Source of the DNA: Tomocerus qinae
Taxonomy: Eukaryota; Arthropoda; Collembola; Entomobryomorpha; Tomoceridae
NCBI GenBank assembly: GCA_020055645.1
Contig: CM034548.1
Span: 50,026,296-50,090,295 of the forward strand
Direction of reading: 5' to 3'
Length of the DNA: 64,000 nucleotides
Below are positions 33,481 to 45,581 of this stretch, piece after piece. Every line of letters starts with the position of its first letter. Position 1 is the first letter of the stretch. The notes under the pieces were generated by a model, which saw nothing but the letters and a program-made list of their open reading frames with translations, searched no databases and was not told the origin of the DNA. Both the position numbers and the translations under genes were made by a program.

Positions 33481-34317
33481 AATTGAAGGTGAGTGAGTGA
33501 AGCGAGACAGCATGCATAGAGACAGACAAGACAGACAGACAGACAGACAGAGATATCTTACCTCACACACTCTTTTACTCACTCAACTCTCAATCAATTT
33601 CCCAAAGAATTCGAGAGACGGATCCGAATGTAAATACTAAATAGTCCCAGACCAATAATATTTATTATCATCGTCTGTCTGTCTATGCTCTGACTGCAGA
33701 TAAGCATGCAACCATCCACATCCACATCACTTACATATAGAATAGAGCCAGACGAGAGACCAAAATGATATATGTATATGTATATTGTAAATATTTAGTC
33801 TATATTCAGTGAGTCAGTAGTATAATATAGTAGAGAGTTTCAATCGATACTTGTTCGGTCTATTCAACTACCTATATAGGTAATAATAATAATAATAATA
33901 ATTTTGTTTGGTATAGATGGAGAAGTGGATTCACTGGCAGTTGTCTCGAATCTCAGCTTAATCCGCTTACACTCTGCTGCTCATTGACCCAATTCCCTTT
34001 GCACACGACGAGAATCTTTGTATAATAGTGAAATTGAATTCTGTCAAATAATTGAAATAATCGGAAGCTACGAGAGAGAGTATTTCCTAAGTTGAGAAGT
34101 GAGATGAGCCTGTACTGCGTGCATAAAATAAATAAATAATTGAATACACTGATTGAGACGATGATGTGCGGAGAATGCGGAGGAGGGTGAGTTGGAGTGA
34201 GTAGCAGAAGGATGGACGGAGTAGTAGGAGTAAGTGGTCCTGTGGGGACGATGAGGTCGTCTAGCACTGGCCGTGCTGACCTGAATAATTAAGGAGGATG
34301 GAGATGACTCTGTGACT
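33481..34317. other. Sequence just upstream of GPCR exon 1
   Basis: It is not visibly transposon-derived. It holds a (CAGA)n repeat at 33523-33551 and a (TAA)n repeat at 33883-33901. It may contain the 5' UTR, a splice acceptor for exon 1 (AATTAAG|GAGGATGG at 34284-34300) or the promoter. No clear promoter motif was identified. Confidence 0.35.
33523..33551. repeat. (CAGA)n microsatellite
   Basis: CAGACAAGACAGACAGACAG-type simple repeat. Confidence 0.85.
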
Positions 34318-34588
34318 ATGATTGTGCTCTGGATCTTGAAGTCCTGTGTGTTTGTGTTGATCATCCTGACGGCGATTCTGGGCAACTCCTTGGTCATCGT
34401 GGCTGTGTGGAAGAACCGCAAGCTGCGGACATGGACCAACTACTTCGTCGTGTCCTTGGCCTTTGCAGACACTCTCGTCGCCCTTTGTGCCATGAGCTTC
34501 AACGCCAACCAGACCCTCATGGAGCGATGGCTGTGGGGACAGATCATGTGCGATCTCTGGAATTCCCTCGACGTCTACTTCTCCACAG
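34318..34588 (+). CDS. Octopamine beta-receptor-like GPCR, exon 1 (TM1-TM3)
   Basis: This exon opens a rhodopsin-class biogenic-amine receptor, expected in the plasma membrane and coupled to G proteins (octopamine beta receptors raise cAMP). Counting from the first in-frame ATG, TM1 holds [15 protein letters not shown] with the conserved Asn23. TM2 holds [20 protein letters not shown] with Asp51. TM3 starts at [15 protein letters not shown] with the disulfide Cys78 and the amine-binding Asp85. An NQT sequon lies between TM2 and TM3. The exon ends in phase 1 at TCCACAG|GTTATT. An in-frame TGA lies at 34282, and an acceptor-like AATTAAG just after it leaves open an extra 5' exon coding for the extracellular N-terminus. 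[22 protein letters not shown] best fits the octopamine beta family; other phenolamine or dopamine receptors are less likely. Confidence 0.9.
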
Positions 34589-35789
34589 GTTATTATTCAA
34601 TCAATATCCTCCCTCCTACATTGTACATGACCTCCTCAACATCTCCAACAATAAGCCATTTTCACCAGAAATGTATTGGAGCCAGTTGCTCCGGAAAGTG
34701 GCTGTTGCTCTATTTTAAGGATGTGTGGTGAAAGTGCTGTGAAAGCTCCGCTAATAAATATATAGTTGATTATTATAGAGATAGACTTACAGAAGCTACA
34801 GACAGATTTAAATTATTAGCCTGTGGATAGGAGCGTGGTGAAATATTTATAGGAGAAGCGTAGTAGCATTAAACATTATTTACTACAAGCATTCTGTCAA
34901 CAGACACACACTTGACATACTACAGTACATTTTTCTTCACTCTAATCTCGAGTAAGAACTCTGTAAACATTTGCTCACTCTCTTATCCCCTACTCATAGT
35001 CCTCGCAATAAGCTAAATAAACATAGCCTCACTCTTTATGCCATTTCCTTTAATATTATCTGCTTTTAACCGTTTAGGGAATAATATAATTATCGTTCTA
35101 TCCCACCACTTTCATTTTATATACTAAAAAAGGCTAGAAATGAATACAGCAATACTAAGACAAAATTGTGAAAATGTCATTATTATTTCAGTTTATTCAT
35201 CTTCAATTCAGCGTATTTGCTTACATAATAGTATATTTAACAATAATAATTAAATAAATACATCAATGCTGAGTCAACTATTACAGAGCCTAACTCTAAA
35301 CTAAGGTAGTTGCCCCTGAAAATTTTGATTGATGAATCGAATTTGTCACTCTAGTAACGCATTTGGTATCAACTCCATTACAAGGTGGAGACATAGGGGA
35401 GGTTTCCCAGATTTTTGCACCCAATTCGTATTTTAGTACCGAGGGGGCATAGATATAGTAACTATAAAACATCTAGATGAGAAGTCTACGTTCATTCAAT
35501 GTATTCCATTTTTATGACCTGCGAAGAACAGGCTAAGAGTGAATTAAGAAAACAGGGGGCTAAATTCAAAAGCTCAATCTATTTGTTTGACAACATTGAG
35601 AATGTGACTTTTTTGTGTTTCTATTAGAGGTAAGCAGCATTGTTTGCATTTTGCCTCGCTTTAATTATAAGAAATGTAAACAAAGTTCAATCATGTGACC
35701 GTACTTCATATCTATAAGTTACTATATCTATGCGAGGGGGGTATTAGTATGAGTTTTGTAGGCACTGGAGAGGGCTAATAAGGCTGTGC
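34589..35789. other. Start of GPCR intron 1, nothing recognised
   Basis: AT-rich intron sequence. It ends at the target duplication of BEL/Pao element 2. Confidence 0.5.
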
Positions 35790-36176
35790 TGTACGCCACA
35801 ACGATTTAATTTGAATTTGGCGGTGAGAAAATCGTCGACTAGAATAAGTAACTACGTTCTTTCATCATAATAAAATTACAGCATAACGACAGTTGCAAGT
35901 TGCAGTCCAGCCAGAGCAGACGCTAAAGCAAACTCCTTTGTATTCTACGTACTACCATTTTAATTTATATTTATAAAATTTTGATTTATCTATTCTTCAC
36001 TACTGTAACTAAATGTGTGCTATACGATAATAAATAGTACTGTCTATCATCTTCAAAAATAAGTGTCTACGCCAGAAAATCAAATAATATCTGTTTTGCA
36101 CCATTAACTTAGCACTGATAGTATCGTCATCGTCATTTTTTGTGTCAGTTCACGCTCGACCCTTCGAGCACACACA
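35790..36176 (+). repeat. 5' LTR of BEL/Pao element 2
   Basis: 387 bp. It contains CGTCATCGTCAT, two units against three in the 3' LTR. Confidence 0.93.
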
Positions 36177-36177
36177 T

Positions 36178-36286
36178 GGTCCTTCGTAAGCAGATTGAAC
36201 AGTCCTACGGTCCTTCGTAAGCAGATTGAACAGTCCTACGGTCCTTCGTAAGCAGATTGAACGGTCCTACGGTCCTTCGTAAGCAG
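36178..36286 (+). repeat. 31-bp tandem repeat in the leader of BEL/Pao 2
   Basis: The unit begins GGTCCTTCGTAAGCAG and continues with ATTGAAC.GTCCTAC. There are 3.5 copies starting at 36178, 36209, 36240 and 36271. The first copy overlaps the primer-binding site, so that site's sequence is multiplied. Confidence 0.92.
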
Positions 36287-36327
36287 AAGTGCAAGTTTAG
36301 TTTCGTCGTTTTTAAGTGCAATTCAAG

Positions 36328-37656
36328 ATGGCCAATGTCAACGGTACCGTGACGGCTGATGCTACAAAAAAAAGTAGGCGGCTTCAAGGAATGAAGCCTG
36401 AATTCGGGCTACTCCCACCGACCCAAAGAAATGTGAAAATCGGCGGGATGAATTGGACGAGGAAGGAGGTCATTGTCAACAATGCAACTCTAGTAAGCAG
36501 TGACACTTCATCGTATATTACAGACGAAAAATCTGAGCATGGCAGTAGTTCATGGCTTATGAAGTTTTCGTCAAAGCATAGTGTCAAAGGCAGCACTCGG
36601 TCATTGGCTAGTCATCGAAGACTGCAACTGGAGGTCGATGCAAAGGTCATGGAAGAGCGCCAGAAAGCTGAAGCTGAAATTCAAAAGGCTCAGGCAGAAT
36701 ATGCTAAATTGGAATTGAAATTGCAAATGGAAGCTGCACAGGCCGAATTAAGAAGAAATCTTGAGCGAATTGAACTGCAGGCCAAGTTGGAAAAAGCTAA
36801 ACTGGATGAAGATGACAAGCGGTCACAATACCTGGGCAGTGATGACGAAGAATTTCAAGAACGGATATTGAATACAAATGTTAGCACCGAGCGGGTGGAG
36901 AATGCTAATGCAGATACGAAATCTGAAGAGCCTTTGAAGACGACAAAGCAGCATGAGGTATTTAATAATTCAGTGATGAATTCCGAAGCAAAATCATCAG
37001 TCAGCCGGAAAAGAGTGACGTCACCATTCATACCAGTAAGTACAACGGAGCCGCAGTATCATCAACGTGAAAAAGACTTTCAATTTAAATATCAACAACT
37101 ATCGGGTCAGCAGCAGCAATTCAAATACCAACAACCATCAGGTGAGAAGCCAAGATTTAAATATCAGCAACAGTCATCAGGTGAGCAGCAGGAATTTAAA
37201 TATCAGCAAAAATCTTCTAGTCACCATTAGCAATCAAACGATGTGAGATCAGATCATCAGTATCGGGATTCAGCTCCATCACCAAATAACGAGTCATCGG
37301 TCTTTCGCTATGACACAAAACAACCACAGAAGAATATGGTTGAGTTCTCAGCTGAACAACTCTCTCTACTATTTCAAGCGCAAGATGTAGCAAGAAATTA
37401 TACCCTGGCAGAACGCGACACGGGGGGAGGAGAGATCAAGAAATTCGTAGCTCGTCAGACGGGAGTGACAGCACTACCAGACTCCTACGGAGATCCAGAT
37501 AAGTGGCCAATGTTTATTAGTCATTATCATGATACTACAAAAGAGTGCGGATACAATGACTTTAATAATATCTGCCGTTTGAGAAAAAGTTTGAAAGGAA
37601 AGGCCCTGGAAGCCGTCGGAGAGATGATCACACCGACAAACTTCCGCTCATCATGA
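36328..37656 (+). pseudogene. gag: BEL/Pao element 2 gag N-terminal part, with in-frame UAG
   Basis: It starts at the first in-frame ATG (MANVNGTVTADATKK). Residues near 100-190 form a long charged coiled-coil-like stretch (QKAEAEIQKAQAEYAKLELK). Then comes a glutamine-rich segment repeating FKYQQ five times. A TAG at 37228-37230 stops the frame, which then continues unbroken to 37656 with a capsid-type region (LPDSYGDPDKWPMFISHYHD, CRLRKSLKGKALEAVGEM). The TAG is followed by CAATCA, which fits the CARYYA readthrough context, but a CAG-to-TAG mutation in this Gln-rich stretch explains it equally simply. The frame shifts near 37640. Confidence 0.85.
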
Positions 37657-40085
37657 AATCTCTGGAGGAGAATTTCGGCCAACCTACTCAAATTATTAAA
37701 TCACTTGTCTTGAAAGTGAAGAAATTACCACACATAAAAGAAGAAAAATCGGAATCTGTTGTTGACTTTTCGCACGCAGTGACTAATTTGGTGGCAACCA
37801 TCGAAGCGCTGAAAAGGCCAAGTTATATGCACAATCCTACGCTACTTGAAGATTTGGTTGAAAAACTACCAGTCTCTTTCAAAACAAAATGGGGAGATGA
37901 GCTTGCAGAAAAAAGCAGCGACGATATAACTCTCAAGGATTTTGCTGCTTGGATGGAAAAACGAGCAAAAGTGGCAAGACTGGTCAAGAACTCTCTGCCA
38001 TTGGATCCCAAGCAACAAGGAAAGCCGGAGGATGAGCGTCGCAAAACCGAAAGTAAGAAAAAGAAGCAGCCCCATAGGAAGGAAGCAGTTTTGGTAACCA
38101 GCGAAGTCTCAGAAGCAAAGGAGTCCACTTCAGATAAGTCAACCGTCAAAAAATGTTTATGTTGTGGCAGGAAAAATCATATCACGCCTGACTGCAGAAT
38201 ATTAGGCAAAAACGATGTTGACTACCGGAGGAAGTGGGCCGCAGAAAATCGTCTTTGTTTTTCGTGCTTCGGAAATGATCACGCTATGGCACAGTGCGAA
38301 GATAAGATTCTGTGTGAAATCGACGGATGCAAAATATTTCATCATAGGTCACTTCACAAGCCAGCCCAAAAATCAAAAGAAATATCATCTTCAAAGTCAA
38401 AAGAAAATGCAACTCCAAAGTCTGAAGAAATACTTCCGGCAAAGGATGCTCACACAACATTGACAGTTAGTAAGTCAACTGTTCTACTCAAAGTTTTACC
38501 TGTGATATTGAGGGGGCCCAAAGGAGAAATGAAAGTTTTTGCATTGCTCGATGACGCATCGACAACCACCCTGCTCAATTCAAAGGTAGCTGAAAGTTTA
38601 GGACTCACCGGTCCCAAAAGATGTCTTCGAATTTCGTTTGCAGACTCAAGTACAGTGACAGAGCCGCAGTCGAAGATTGTGTCTGTAAGTATTCGTGGAG
38701 TCAAGCAAATAGAAAAATTTGTCATCGACAATGTACAGACAGTGAAAGCACTACACCTACGCTCTCAATCTCTCAACATGACTGAATTGTCCAAGAAGTG
38801 GAGACACCTGGAAAATCTACCAATTGATTCATATGTGTCTGCAGTGCCAATGATACTCATCGGAGAAGATCACAGCCACTTAAAAGTGTCAAGACAAATA
38901 TCAGAAGGTCCTGCAAACTCTCCAATTGCAAGTTTCACTCGATTGGGATGGACAGTTCATGGAGCAGATGAAAGTGTCGGCTGTAAGAATCAACAACCAC
39001 ATCAGATATTCCACATTAGCCACGAAGACGAGGATTTGAACAAGATAGTCAAAGAATCCTTCAGCACAGACAGTTTTGGTGTTAAAGTTGTGCAGCACCT
39101 ACCAAAATCCGCAGATGAATTAAATGCCGAAAAACAAATCGAAGAAAACACCAAGCGGATTGGGAATTGTTGGGAAGTTGGACTTTTGTGGAAGAAAGGT
39201 GAGATTCGTTTACCTCCAAGTAAAGTCAACGCATTTAATCGTTTGAGGATCATTAAAAGAAAAATGTCTCAAGACGAAGAATTTGCACGCTTGTATCGGG
39301 AGAAGATACAAGAGTACATCGATAAAGGGTTTGTACGAAAACTCTCAAAACAAGAATCCCAAGTTGTGGGTCCCATGACGTGGTATCTTCCGCATTTTGC
39401 AGTTAGAAATCCAAACAAGCCCAGCAAGATACGTCTCGTTTTCGATGCGGCAGCTAAAAGTTACGGAGTCAGCCTTAATGACTTGTTGTCATCTGGTCCT
39501 GATTATCTCACTTCACTACCTGGAGTACTTGTTCGATTTCGAGAAGCACAGATTGGATTCAGCGGAGATATTCGCGACATGTTTCATCGAGTGCGAGTGC
39601 GGCAGGAAGATCAGTGCTCACAAAGATTTTTATGGAGTCCACAATTGAACGATGAAAATCCAGACACCTATGAAATGGTGGTCATGACCTTCGGAGCTAC
39701 TTGCTCGCCAAGTTTAGCGCAAGTAGTGCAAAACAAAAATGCTCAGGAATTATCGGAAGAATTCCCGAAAGCCCTGAATGCAATCGTAAGAAAGCATTAT
39801 GTCGACGATTATCTAGACGCAGCAGATTCGGAATCGGAAGCTGTAGAGAAAATAAAACAAGTTCGTGAAGTTCACAGACGCGGAGGCTTCGACATAAGAG
39901 GTTGGATATGTAGTTCCCCAGATGTCTTACGTCAACTTTCTGCGGAGAACATAACGGAGCACGAAGAAGTAAAAGATCTCAATTTGGAGGGAGAGTTACC
40001 TACCGAGTCTTGGGATTACATTGGAATCCCAATGGGGACTACTTCTTCGCCTGCCAATTCCACAAAATACAAGAAGAAATTCTGA
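37653..40085 (+). pseudogene. pol: BEL/Pao element 2 gag end, protease and reverse transcriptase
   Basis: 810 codons begin in an ATGA overlap with the previous frame. Zinc knuckles CLCCGRKNHITPDC and CFSCFGNDHAMAQC are canonical CX2CX4HX4C. A protease follows with the active-site region ALLDDASTTTLL. The reverse transcriptase includes RLVFDAAAKSYGVSLNDLL, GFSGDIRDMFHRVRVR, MTFGATCSPSLAQ and the catalytic box YVDD (39798-39809). The frame ends at 40085 after a shift near 40000. In an intact element it would copy RNA into DNA. Confidence 0.9.
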
Positions 40086-41998
40086 GTGGCCAAAGACGTC
40101 CTACGAAAAGGGAAGTTCTTCGAGTGTTTATGTCAATGTTTGACCCCTTAGGTTTCGTAGTACATTTCACCATTAAAGCTCGAATATTCTTTCAAGAAAT
40201 CTGGAGAAGCGGCATTAGTTGGGACGACGAGGTAACAGAAATTCAATTTGTGAAGTGGAAGGGGTGGCTTTATGAGATGAAAGGAATCATGAACATGAAG
40301 ATACCTAGATGTTACTCAAAGCTACTTCCATCGTCAACAGACATCCAACTACATATTATGTGCGATGCTAGTGAAGAAGCATTCGCAGCTGTGGCTTATC
40401 TACGTGTAGAAAACAACGACGCAGTGGAGACTTCTTTAGTGATGGCTAAAGCTCGTGTTGCTCCTTTAAAACCAATGACCGTGCCGAAGTTGGAACTCCA
40501 AGCAGCGGTTATGGCTAGTCGATTGGCTTCTACACTGAAAGAAGAGTTGGAGTTAAAAATCAACGAAGTTCATTTCTGGAGTGACTCCAGAACAGTTCTG
40601 CATTGGATACGATCGGAAGCACGTCAGTATAAGCCTTTCGTGGCTTGCCGAATCGGGGAAATCCTAGAAACTACGAATATTGAAAATTGGCATTGGGTGC
40701 CCACCAAGATAAACGTCGCTGACGAAGCAACTCGCAGTTCAAAGGCTTCTGATTTTTCCTGTGACAGCAGATGGTTGAAAGGTCCATCCTTTCTGTTGCT
40801 CTCATCTAGTAAATGGCCATCGGAAATGAAAAGCGATGAGATTGTCTCAGACACGGAGTCTGAAGATGAAATTGTACACCATGTACATTCCGTCATAAAA
40901 AAAGTAATTCTTCTGCCCAATTTTGAAGTTCTCAATTCCTGGAATCGTCTGCGGAGAAGTACAGGTTGGCTTCTCCGATTTCTACATAACAAGTTCTTGC
41001 ATAAGCTGAAAAATGAAAAGAAATTGTCTGGAGAATTAAGTGCAGTGGAACTTCAAAAAGCAGAGAATTTAATTCTCAGAAAGTGTCAAGCTGATTCATT
41101 CCCACAAGAACTAGATGCTCTTATGAAAAAGAAAGATGTTCCGAAATCAAGTAAGTTACTTGCTTTGAGCCCATCGATCGACGAGAATGGAATTTTAAGA
41201 GCCCGTGGGAGGATTCGAAACACACCTGGAATTGATGACTACACTAAAACACCAATACTTTTGGATCCGAAGCATTCTATTACTCGACTACTTGTGATGC
41301 ATTATCACCAACAGGCGGGACATAGCGGGCGGGATTTCGTGTTGAACGAGCTGCGACAAAAATATTGGATTCTTGACGCCCGCAACGCTGTTAGAAGTGC
41401 TTGGAACAGATGTATGACATGTGGGTTGTCGCGATTGAAACCAAGTTTTCCTGAAATGGCACCACTACCTGTTGTGAGATTGACCAGACCAGCAAGACCA
41501 TTTACTTTCGTCGGTGTCGACTATTTTGGCCCAATGAACGTTACCATTAATCGGCACCATGAGAAACGGTACGGAGTCCTTTTCACTTGCTTGTCAGTTC
41601 GTGCAGTGCATCTGGAAATTGCAGGTTCGCTTAGCACCGACTCATTCATAATGGCTCTCCGAAGATTTATCGGGAGAAGGGGATGCCCCGAAAAAATATA
41701 CTCCGATAATTGTACCAACTTCCGAGGAGCGGAGACCGAACTGAAACGTGCCTTGAAAGAATTGGATCAGGATGTGATCATGTCAAGACTTGCCAACAGA
41801 GGTATCGAGTGGCATTTCATAGCCCCATATGCTCCCTATATGGGGGGGAGCTGGAAACGATTAGTCAAATCAGTCAAGATTTCCTTGAAAGCAAATCTTA
41901 AGGAGAAAGCAGAAAATTGTGGCGGCAACGATTCGGGAGCTAACAAATCCGGGGGATTAGTTGCTGGGGGGAGTGTACGCCACAACGATTTAATTTGA
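40010..41998 (+). pseudogene. pol: BEL/Pao element 2 RNase H and integrase, C-terminus lost
   Basis: The open frame contains RNase H (MCDASEEAFAAVAYLR, VPKLELQAA, FWSDSRTVLHWI). The integrase zinc-binding region follows (HYHQQAGHSGRDFVLNELRQ, RCMTCG), then the core with GVDYFGPM and IYSDNCTNFRG. At 41855-41857 the codon is AAA (Lys) in GGSWKR, where the family has the third catalytic acid, Glu. After about 41910 the C-terminal domain is missing: a few dozen unrelated-frame codons lead directly into the 3' LTR, so several hundred bases are deleted. The integrase cannot be functional. Confidence 0.88.
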
Positions 41999-42366
41999 AT
42001 TTGGCGGTGAGAAAATCGTCGACTAGAATAAGTAACTACGTTCTTTCATCATAATAAAATTACAGCATAACGACAGTTGCAAGTTGCAGTCCAGCCAGAG
42101 CAGACGCTAAAGCAAACTCCTTTGTATTCTACGTACTACCATTTTAATTTATATTTATAAAATTTTGATTTATCTATTCTTCACTACTGTAACTAAATAT
42201 GTGCTATACGATAATAAATAGTACTGTCTATCATCTTCAAAAATAAGTGTCTACCCCAGAAAATCAAATAATATCTGTTTTGCACCATTAACTTAGCACT
42301 GATAGTATCGTCATCGTCATCGTCATTTTTTGTGTCAGTTTACCCTCGACCCTTCGAGCACACACA
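41974..42366 (+). repeat. 3' LTR of BEL/Pao element 2
   Basis: 393 bp, with visible differences to the 5' copy near 42197, 42253, 42316 and 42341-42345. Confidence 0.93.
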
Positions 42367-42372
42367 CTGTGC

Positions 42373-43589
42373 TATGAGTCATTTTTGGGTTTTGCTTTTC
42401 CATGCTCCTAAGAATGATGTGGTGAGTGTGCAAGTCGCAACTGGGCGTGAAAACACTTTTATTTATGTTCTATAAATAATTACATACACATACACACATA
42501 TATTATTCTAGGACTACCTTACTATAAACTAAGGTGAGTTAATTAGGGTCAAAGGTGAGGCCCAGAGCAATGAGACCAGGATGCTGGTAGTAAAGATACC
42601 CACACTTCAGAAGTAAATTGCAAATCCCATATAAAAGTTCAAACTCTCTTAAGGAACCTCCCTCTACTAAGCCTACCTGATGCGGGGAAGAGGAGGGAGG
42701 CAGGAAGCAGTTTATGGTCAGTACCAAGTACGGCTAAAACTATCAGTAATCTGGAGATGTTTACCACAGTTAGGTAGATACGTGCAGCTGTGTCTTGAGT
42801 CCTAGGCAGTGGAAGTGTCAAAGGTTAAGTCTATTTTGATGCAGCCAAGCCAAGTTACTGATGAATGATCGTTGATGCTGTGCGTGATATGTATGATGTG
42901 TAAGGATGAAAATAAATTTTTACCTTTCACACAATTTATTCCCGTAAGGGCACACACACACGCAATTTGCTTATTTAAAATAGGTGGACCAAATGTCCGC
43001 AATTAACTATACTGACACTGTGCCGCGATATCACTAGGACGCTTAAATTATTGGCTCAATGCCACAGGTGAGCAGATAGTCGTGTTGACTCTGTGAGCTC
43101 GCGTAGAAGACTGGCCGGTTTGAACATGGTTCGCTGTACTAGGGTTAGACGTGCTTAGAAATGTGCTTACTATTTAAGATTAGCGCTAAAATTACATTAC
43201 AAGTTTATAGAAATGGATGCTGGAATTTACAGGTTCCAGATCCATAAGCTTAACATAGGTTGCTGGATTCTAGTAGGTAAATTGCTATACTCTTATAGCT
43301 AGGTATAAATAATATTACATCGCAATGTTTAGTTACTAGTCTATACTAATTTACATGGCTCAAAGAAAATTAGGCTTAAGTACACACTCACTGGTTCCAG
43401 TGACTGGTTCCAATAGATGAACCCTAGCTTATACACTATATGACCTAACAGCACCCCGTTTTGGAATGGTCAAATTACATGCTAGAACTACAAATACGGT
43501 ATTGAAAAAACCGCAAAATTATGGTGAACAATCGTATCAACAAAACTAAATTAAGTTAATACAATTAGAAATTACTAGTGAACCCAGCT
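42373..43589. other. GPCR intron 1, nothing recognised
   Basis: Intron sequence. Frames on the - strand at 42539-43002 are low complexity and have no recognised domain. Confidence 0.45.
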
Positions 43590-43980
43590 AAGGGGGAAAC
43601 TTAGCACTCAAGGGAATAAGCCTTTTGCACAATTGCTTTCTGGTCACCAGTTGAAGTGAGACTCAGTAGATGGAAACATTGTATTTTCAGGCTTTTTAAT
43701 GTATAATTCTCTACCTCCATCTACTGTGCTTCACTTCAACTGATGACCAGAAAGCAATTGTGCAAAAGGCTTATTTCAGCAGACTGGTCATCACAGTAAC
43801 AAAAAACAATTCCAAAAAAATCATTGGTACTTCACTAAGGTTATTTTGTGAACCAGTAATGTTATTTAATTCCACAAAAAATGTGTGCAAACTGGCACAA
43901 AGAAATCAAGGGAACAGTAGAAAGTAAAACCAGCTCTACTGAAAAATGCCAAAGTTTGTCGATATAGCAGAACCAATTTG
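43590..43980. repeat. Dispersed repeat, copy 2 (with inserted MITE)
   Basis: It matches 1130-1640 in order (ACTTAGCACTCAAGGG, CACAGTAAC, AACAATTCC, TGGCACAAAGAAATCAAGGG, AAAGTAAAACCAGCTC). The match is split by the inverted repeat at 43615-43775. Confidence 0.65.
43615..43775. mobile_element. 161-bp inverted-repeat MITE inserted in a dispersed repeat
   Basis: Arms of about 62 bp begin AATAAGCCTTTTGCACAATT and pair almost perfectly (43615-43677 with 43713-43775), separated by a loop of about 35 bp. Copy 1 of the host repeat lacks it. The target duplication is short and ambiguous (TA or AAT). Confidence 0.85.
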
Positions 43981-45581
43981 TATTTGGTTTTGAAATGCTA
44001 ATTAATACGCACGATCATTACAAATGTCCTTTTTCGCTAATAATTTTCATTGAATCACCAATAATCAACTCAGTAAATCACTAACTGCAGAGTATTATTG
44101 TTATAATAATATGAAACAACTCATTTCGATGGTTTAGAGGGAGTGGTCATGCGCATTTTGCTTTTTCGATTTCAAGGAACGTGCATATATTACGTGTGCA
44201 GTTAATGGGAGGAGGAGGTGCCCGAAAGTGTTACGGTCAGCGCAGCACAGGGACCTGCATTACACATGGGGGAGGGAGTTTTGCTTTACGTAATATGTGC
44301 AGGTTCCTTAGGCTCTCCTACCACACGTAGTTACATACATAGATATATAGGCAGGTAAATTTATTGCTCTATCTGTATCACCATTATATTAGAAATTATG
44401 AGAAAATATGTAATAATACATTGAGGAAAGTACACTAAATTGACTCACACAAACATGCATACTTATTACTAAATAAAAATTGCAAAACGTGCTTGAACAG
44501 GAGAAGTTTAGGGAATCTTAGCAATCGTATTTATTTTTAGTCTTGCTTTATTGCACAAGCCAAAAATGTGCATGCAGAAATACGTCTATGGAAACAAATA
44601 CTGCATACGATATGACATGATGATGGCATGAAAAATTGCAAAAAAAATTATGCCTAAAGACAGCCCGTACTTAATTTTTTGCCGAAGCATAGTGTACATT
44701 TGGGGCTATTGGCAACAAAAGAAACATGCAAAAATTGTGGAGCGATTTTATACACTTTTGAGATGAATAAAATGACATTTCAATGTTATTCTTATGGAAA
44801 AATGTGTATCCTTTCAATACAATTTTTTCCTCAATTAAGCTGAGCCCGCAAGCAATACTCTAGTTATAGGTACATAAGACTATGGACTTTTAGTAGTAAA
44901 AGTTTCTTTGTCTATTTTTCAAGCGAACTCGTCTAACGGGTAGCCTACCTTAAATGAGATTTTCCAAGTCGTCCTTTAGCTGACAAAGTTCACTAATTAT
45001 AAAGGAAGTCAGATTTTCCAAAAGGGTGCGCCAAGCGTCAAGTATAACGCAGTAATTCATTACCGGCGGTTTACCTGGATTTTTAAAGGTTTCCTGTAAT
45101 ACTGTGAATTATCTTTTCGGCTGGGTATGGTCCAAAGCTATGTCACGTGTTCGTTTATAGAAATCCTGACAAGCACTTGATGCTGGAATCTCACTAACTT
45201 TGCATTGGATTGACCTGTATACTATTATCAGTATCATATTGTACTACTGTTTCCTCTGCTATCTAGTGATCAACAATTTTATTGCTTTGCTTTTGCCCTG
45301 TATGATGTTTGTGATCCATATTCCATGATCAGCAATTTTGGTTCCATCTCCATAGAATTCGGAATGTTGATATTTTTTACTTTAAATACTTATCAAAGAC
45401 TTGAAAAATGAAGAATATAACTTTTTTGGTTTTTACAGTATTTGGAATTTAAACAAAAAAAACCTAAAGACACCTTTGAATTTATGTAATTGGATAGTCC
45501 ACAAGCACAAAATGTCGAATGAGTATTTCGAGAGCAATTAATTCGGTTGTTATGCACCAGTGATGTGCATTTGTTGAAAAA
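43981..45581. other. GPCR intron 1, nothing recognised
   Basis: AT-rich intron sequence without open frames of note. GGAACGTGCATATATTACGTG (44176) and its complement near 44290 suggest a short inverted pair. Confidence 0.4.

Larger units (their letters stand above)
35790..42366 (+). mobile_element. BEL/Pao LTR retrotransposon 2, complete ends, inside GPCR intron 1
   Basis: The 6577-bp element is on the + strand, the same as the GPCR. LTRs at 35790-36176 and 41974-42366 begin TGTACGCC and end GAGCACACACA. A 6-bp duplication CTGTGC flanks the insertion (35784-35789 and 42367-42372). The LTRs differ by a few substitutions and one extra TCATCG unit in the 3' copy. A primer-binding-like TGGTCCTTCG follows the 5' LTR, and GGGGGGAG precedes the 3' LTR. 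Gag and pol are in order but broken by one in-frame stop, two frameshifts and loss of the integrase C-terminus. Confidence 0.95.

Noticed and set aside
34589-34731. Extension of GPCR exon 1 beyond TM3 (YYSINILPP...)
   Set aside because: It departs from the receptor family right after a good GT donor, and exon 2 continues the family sequence in phase.
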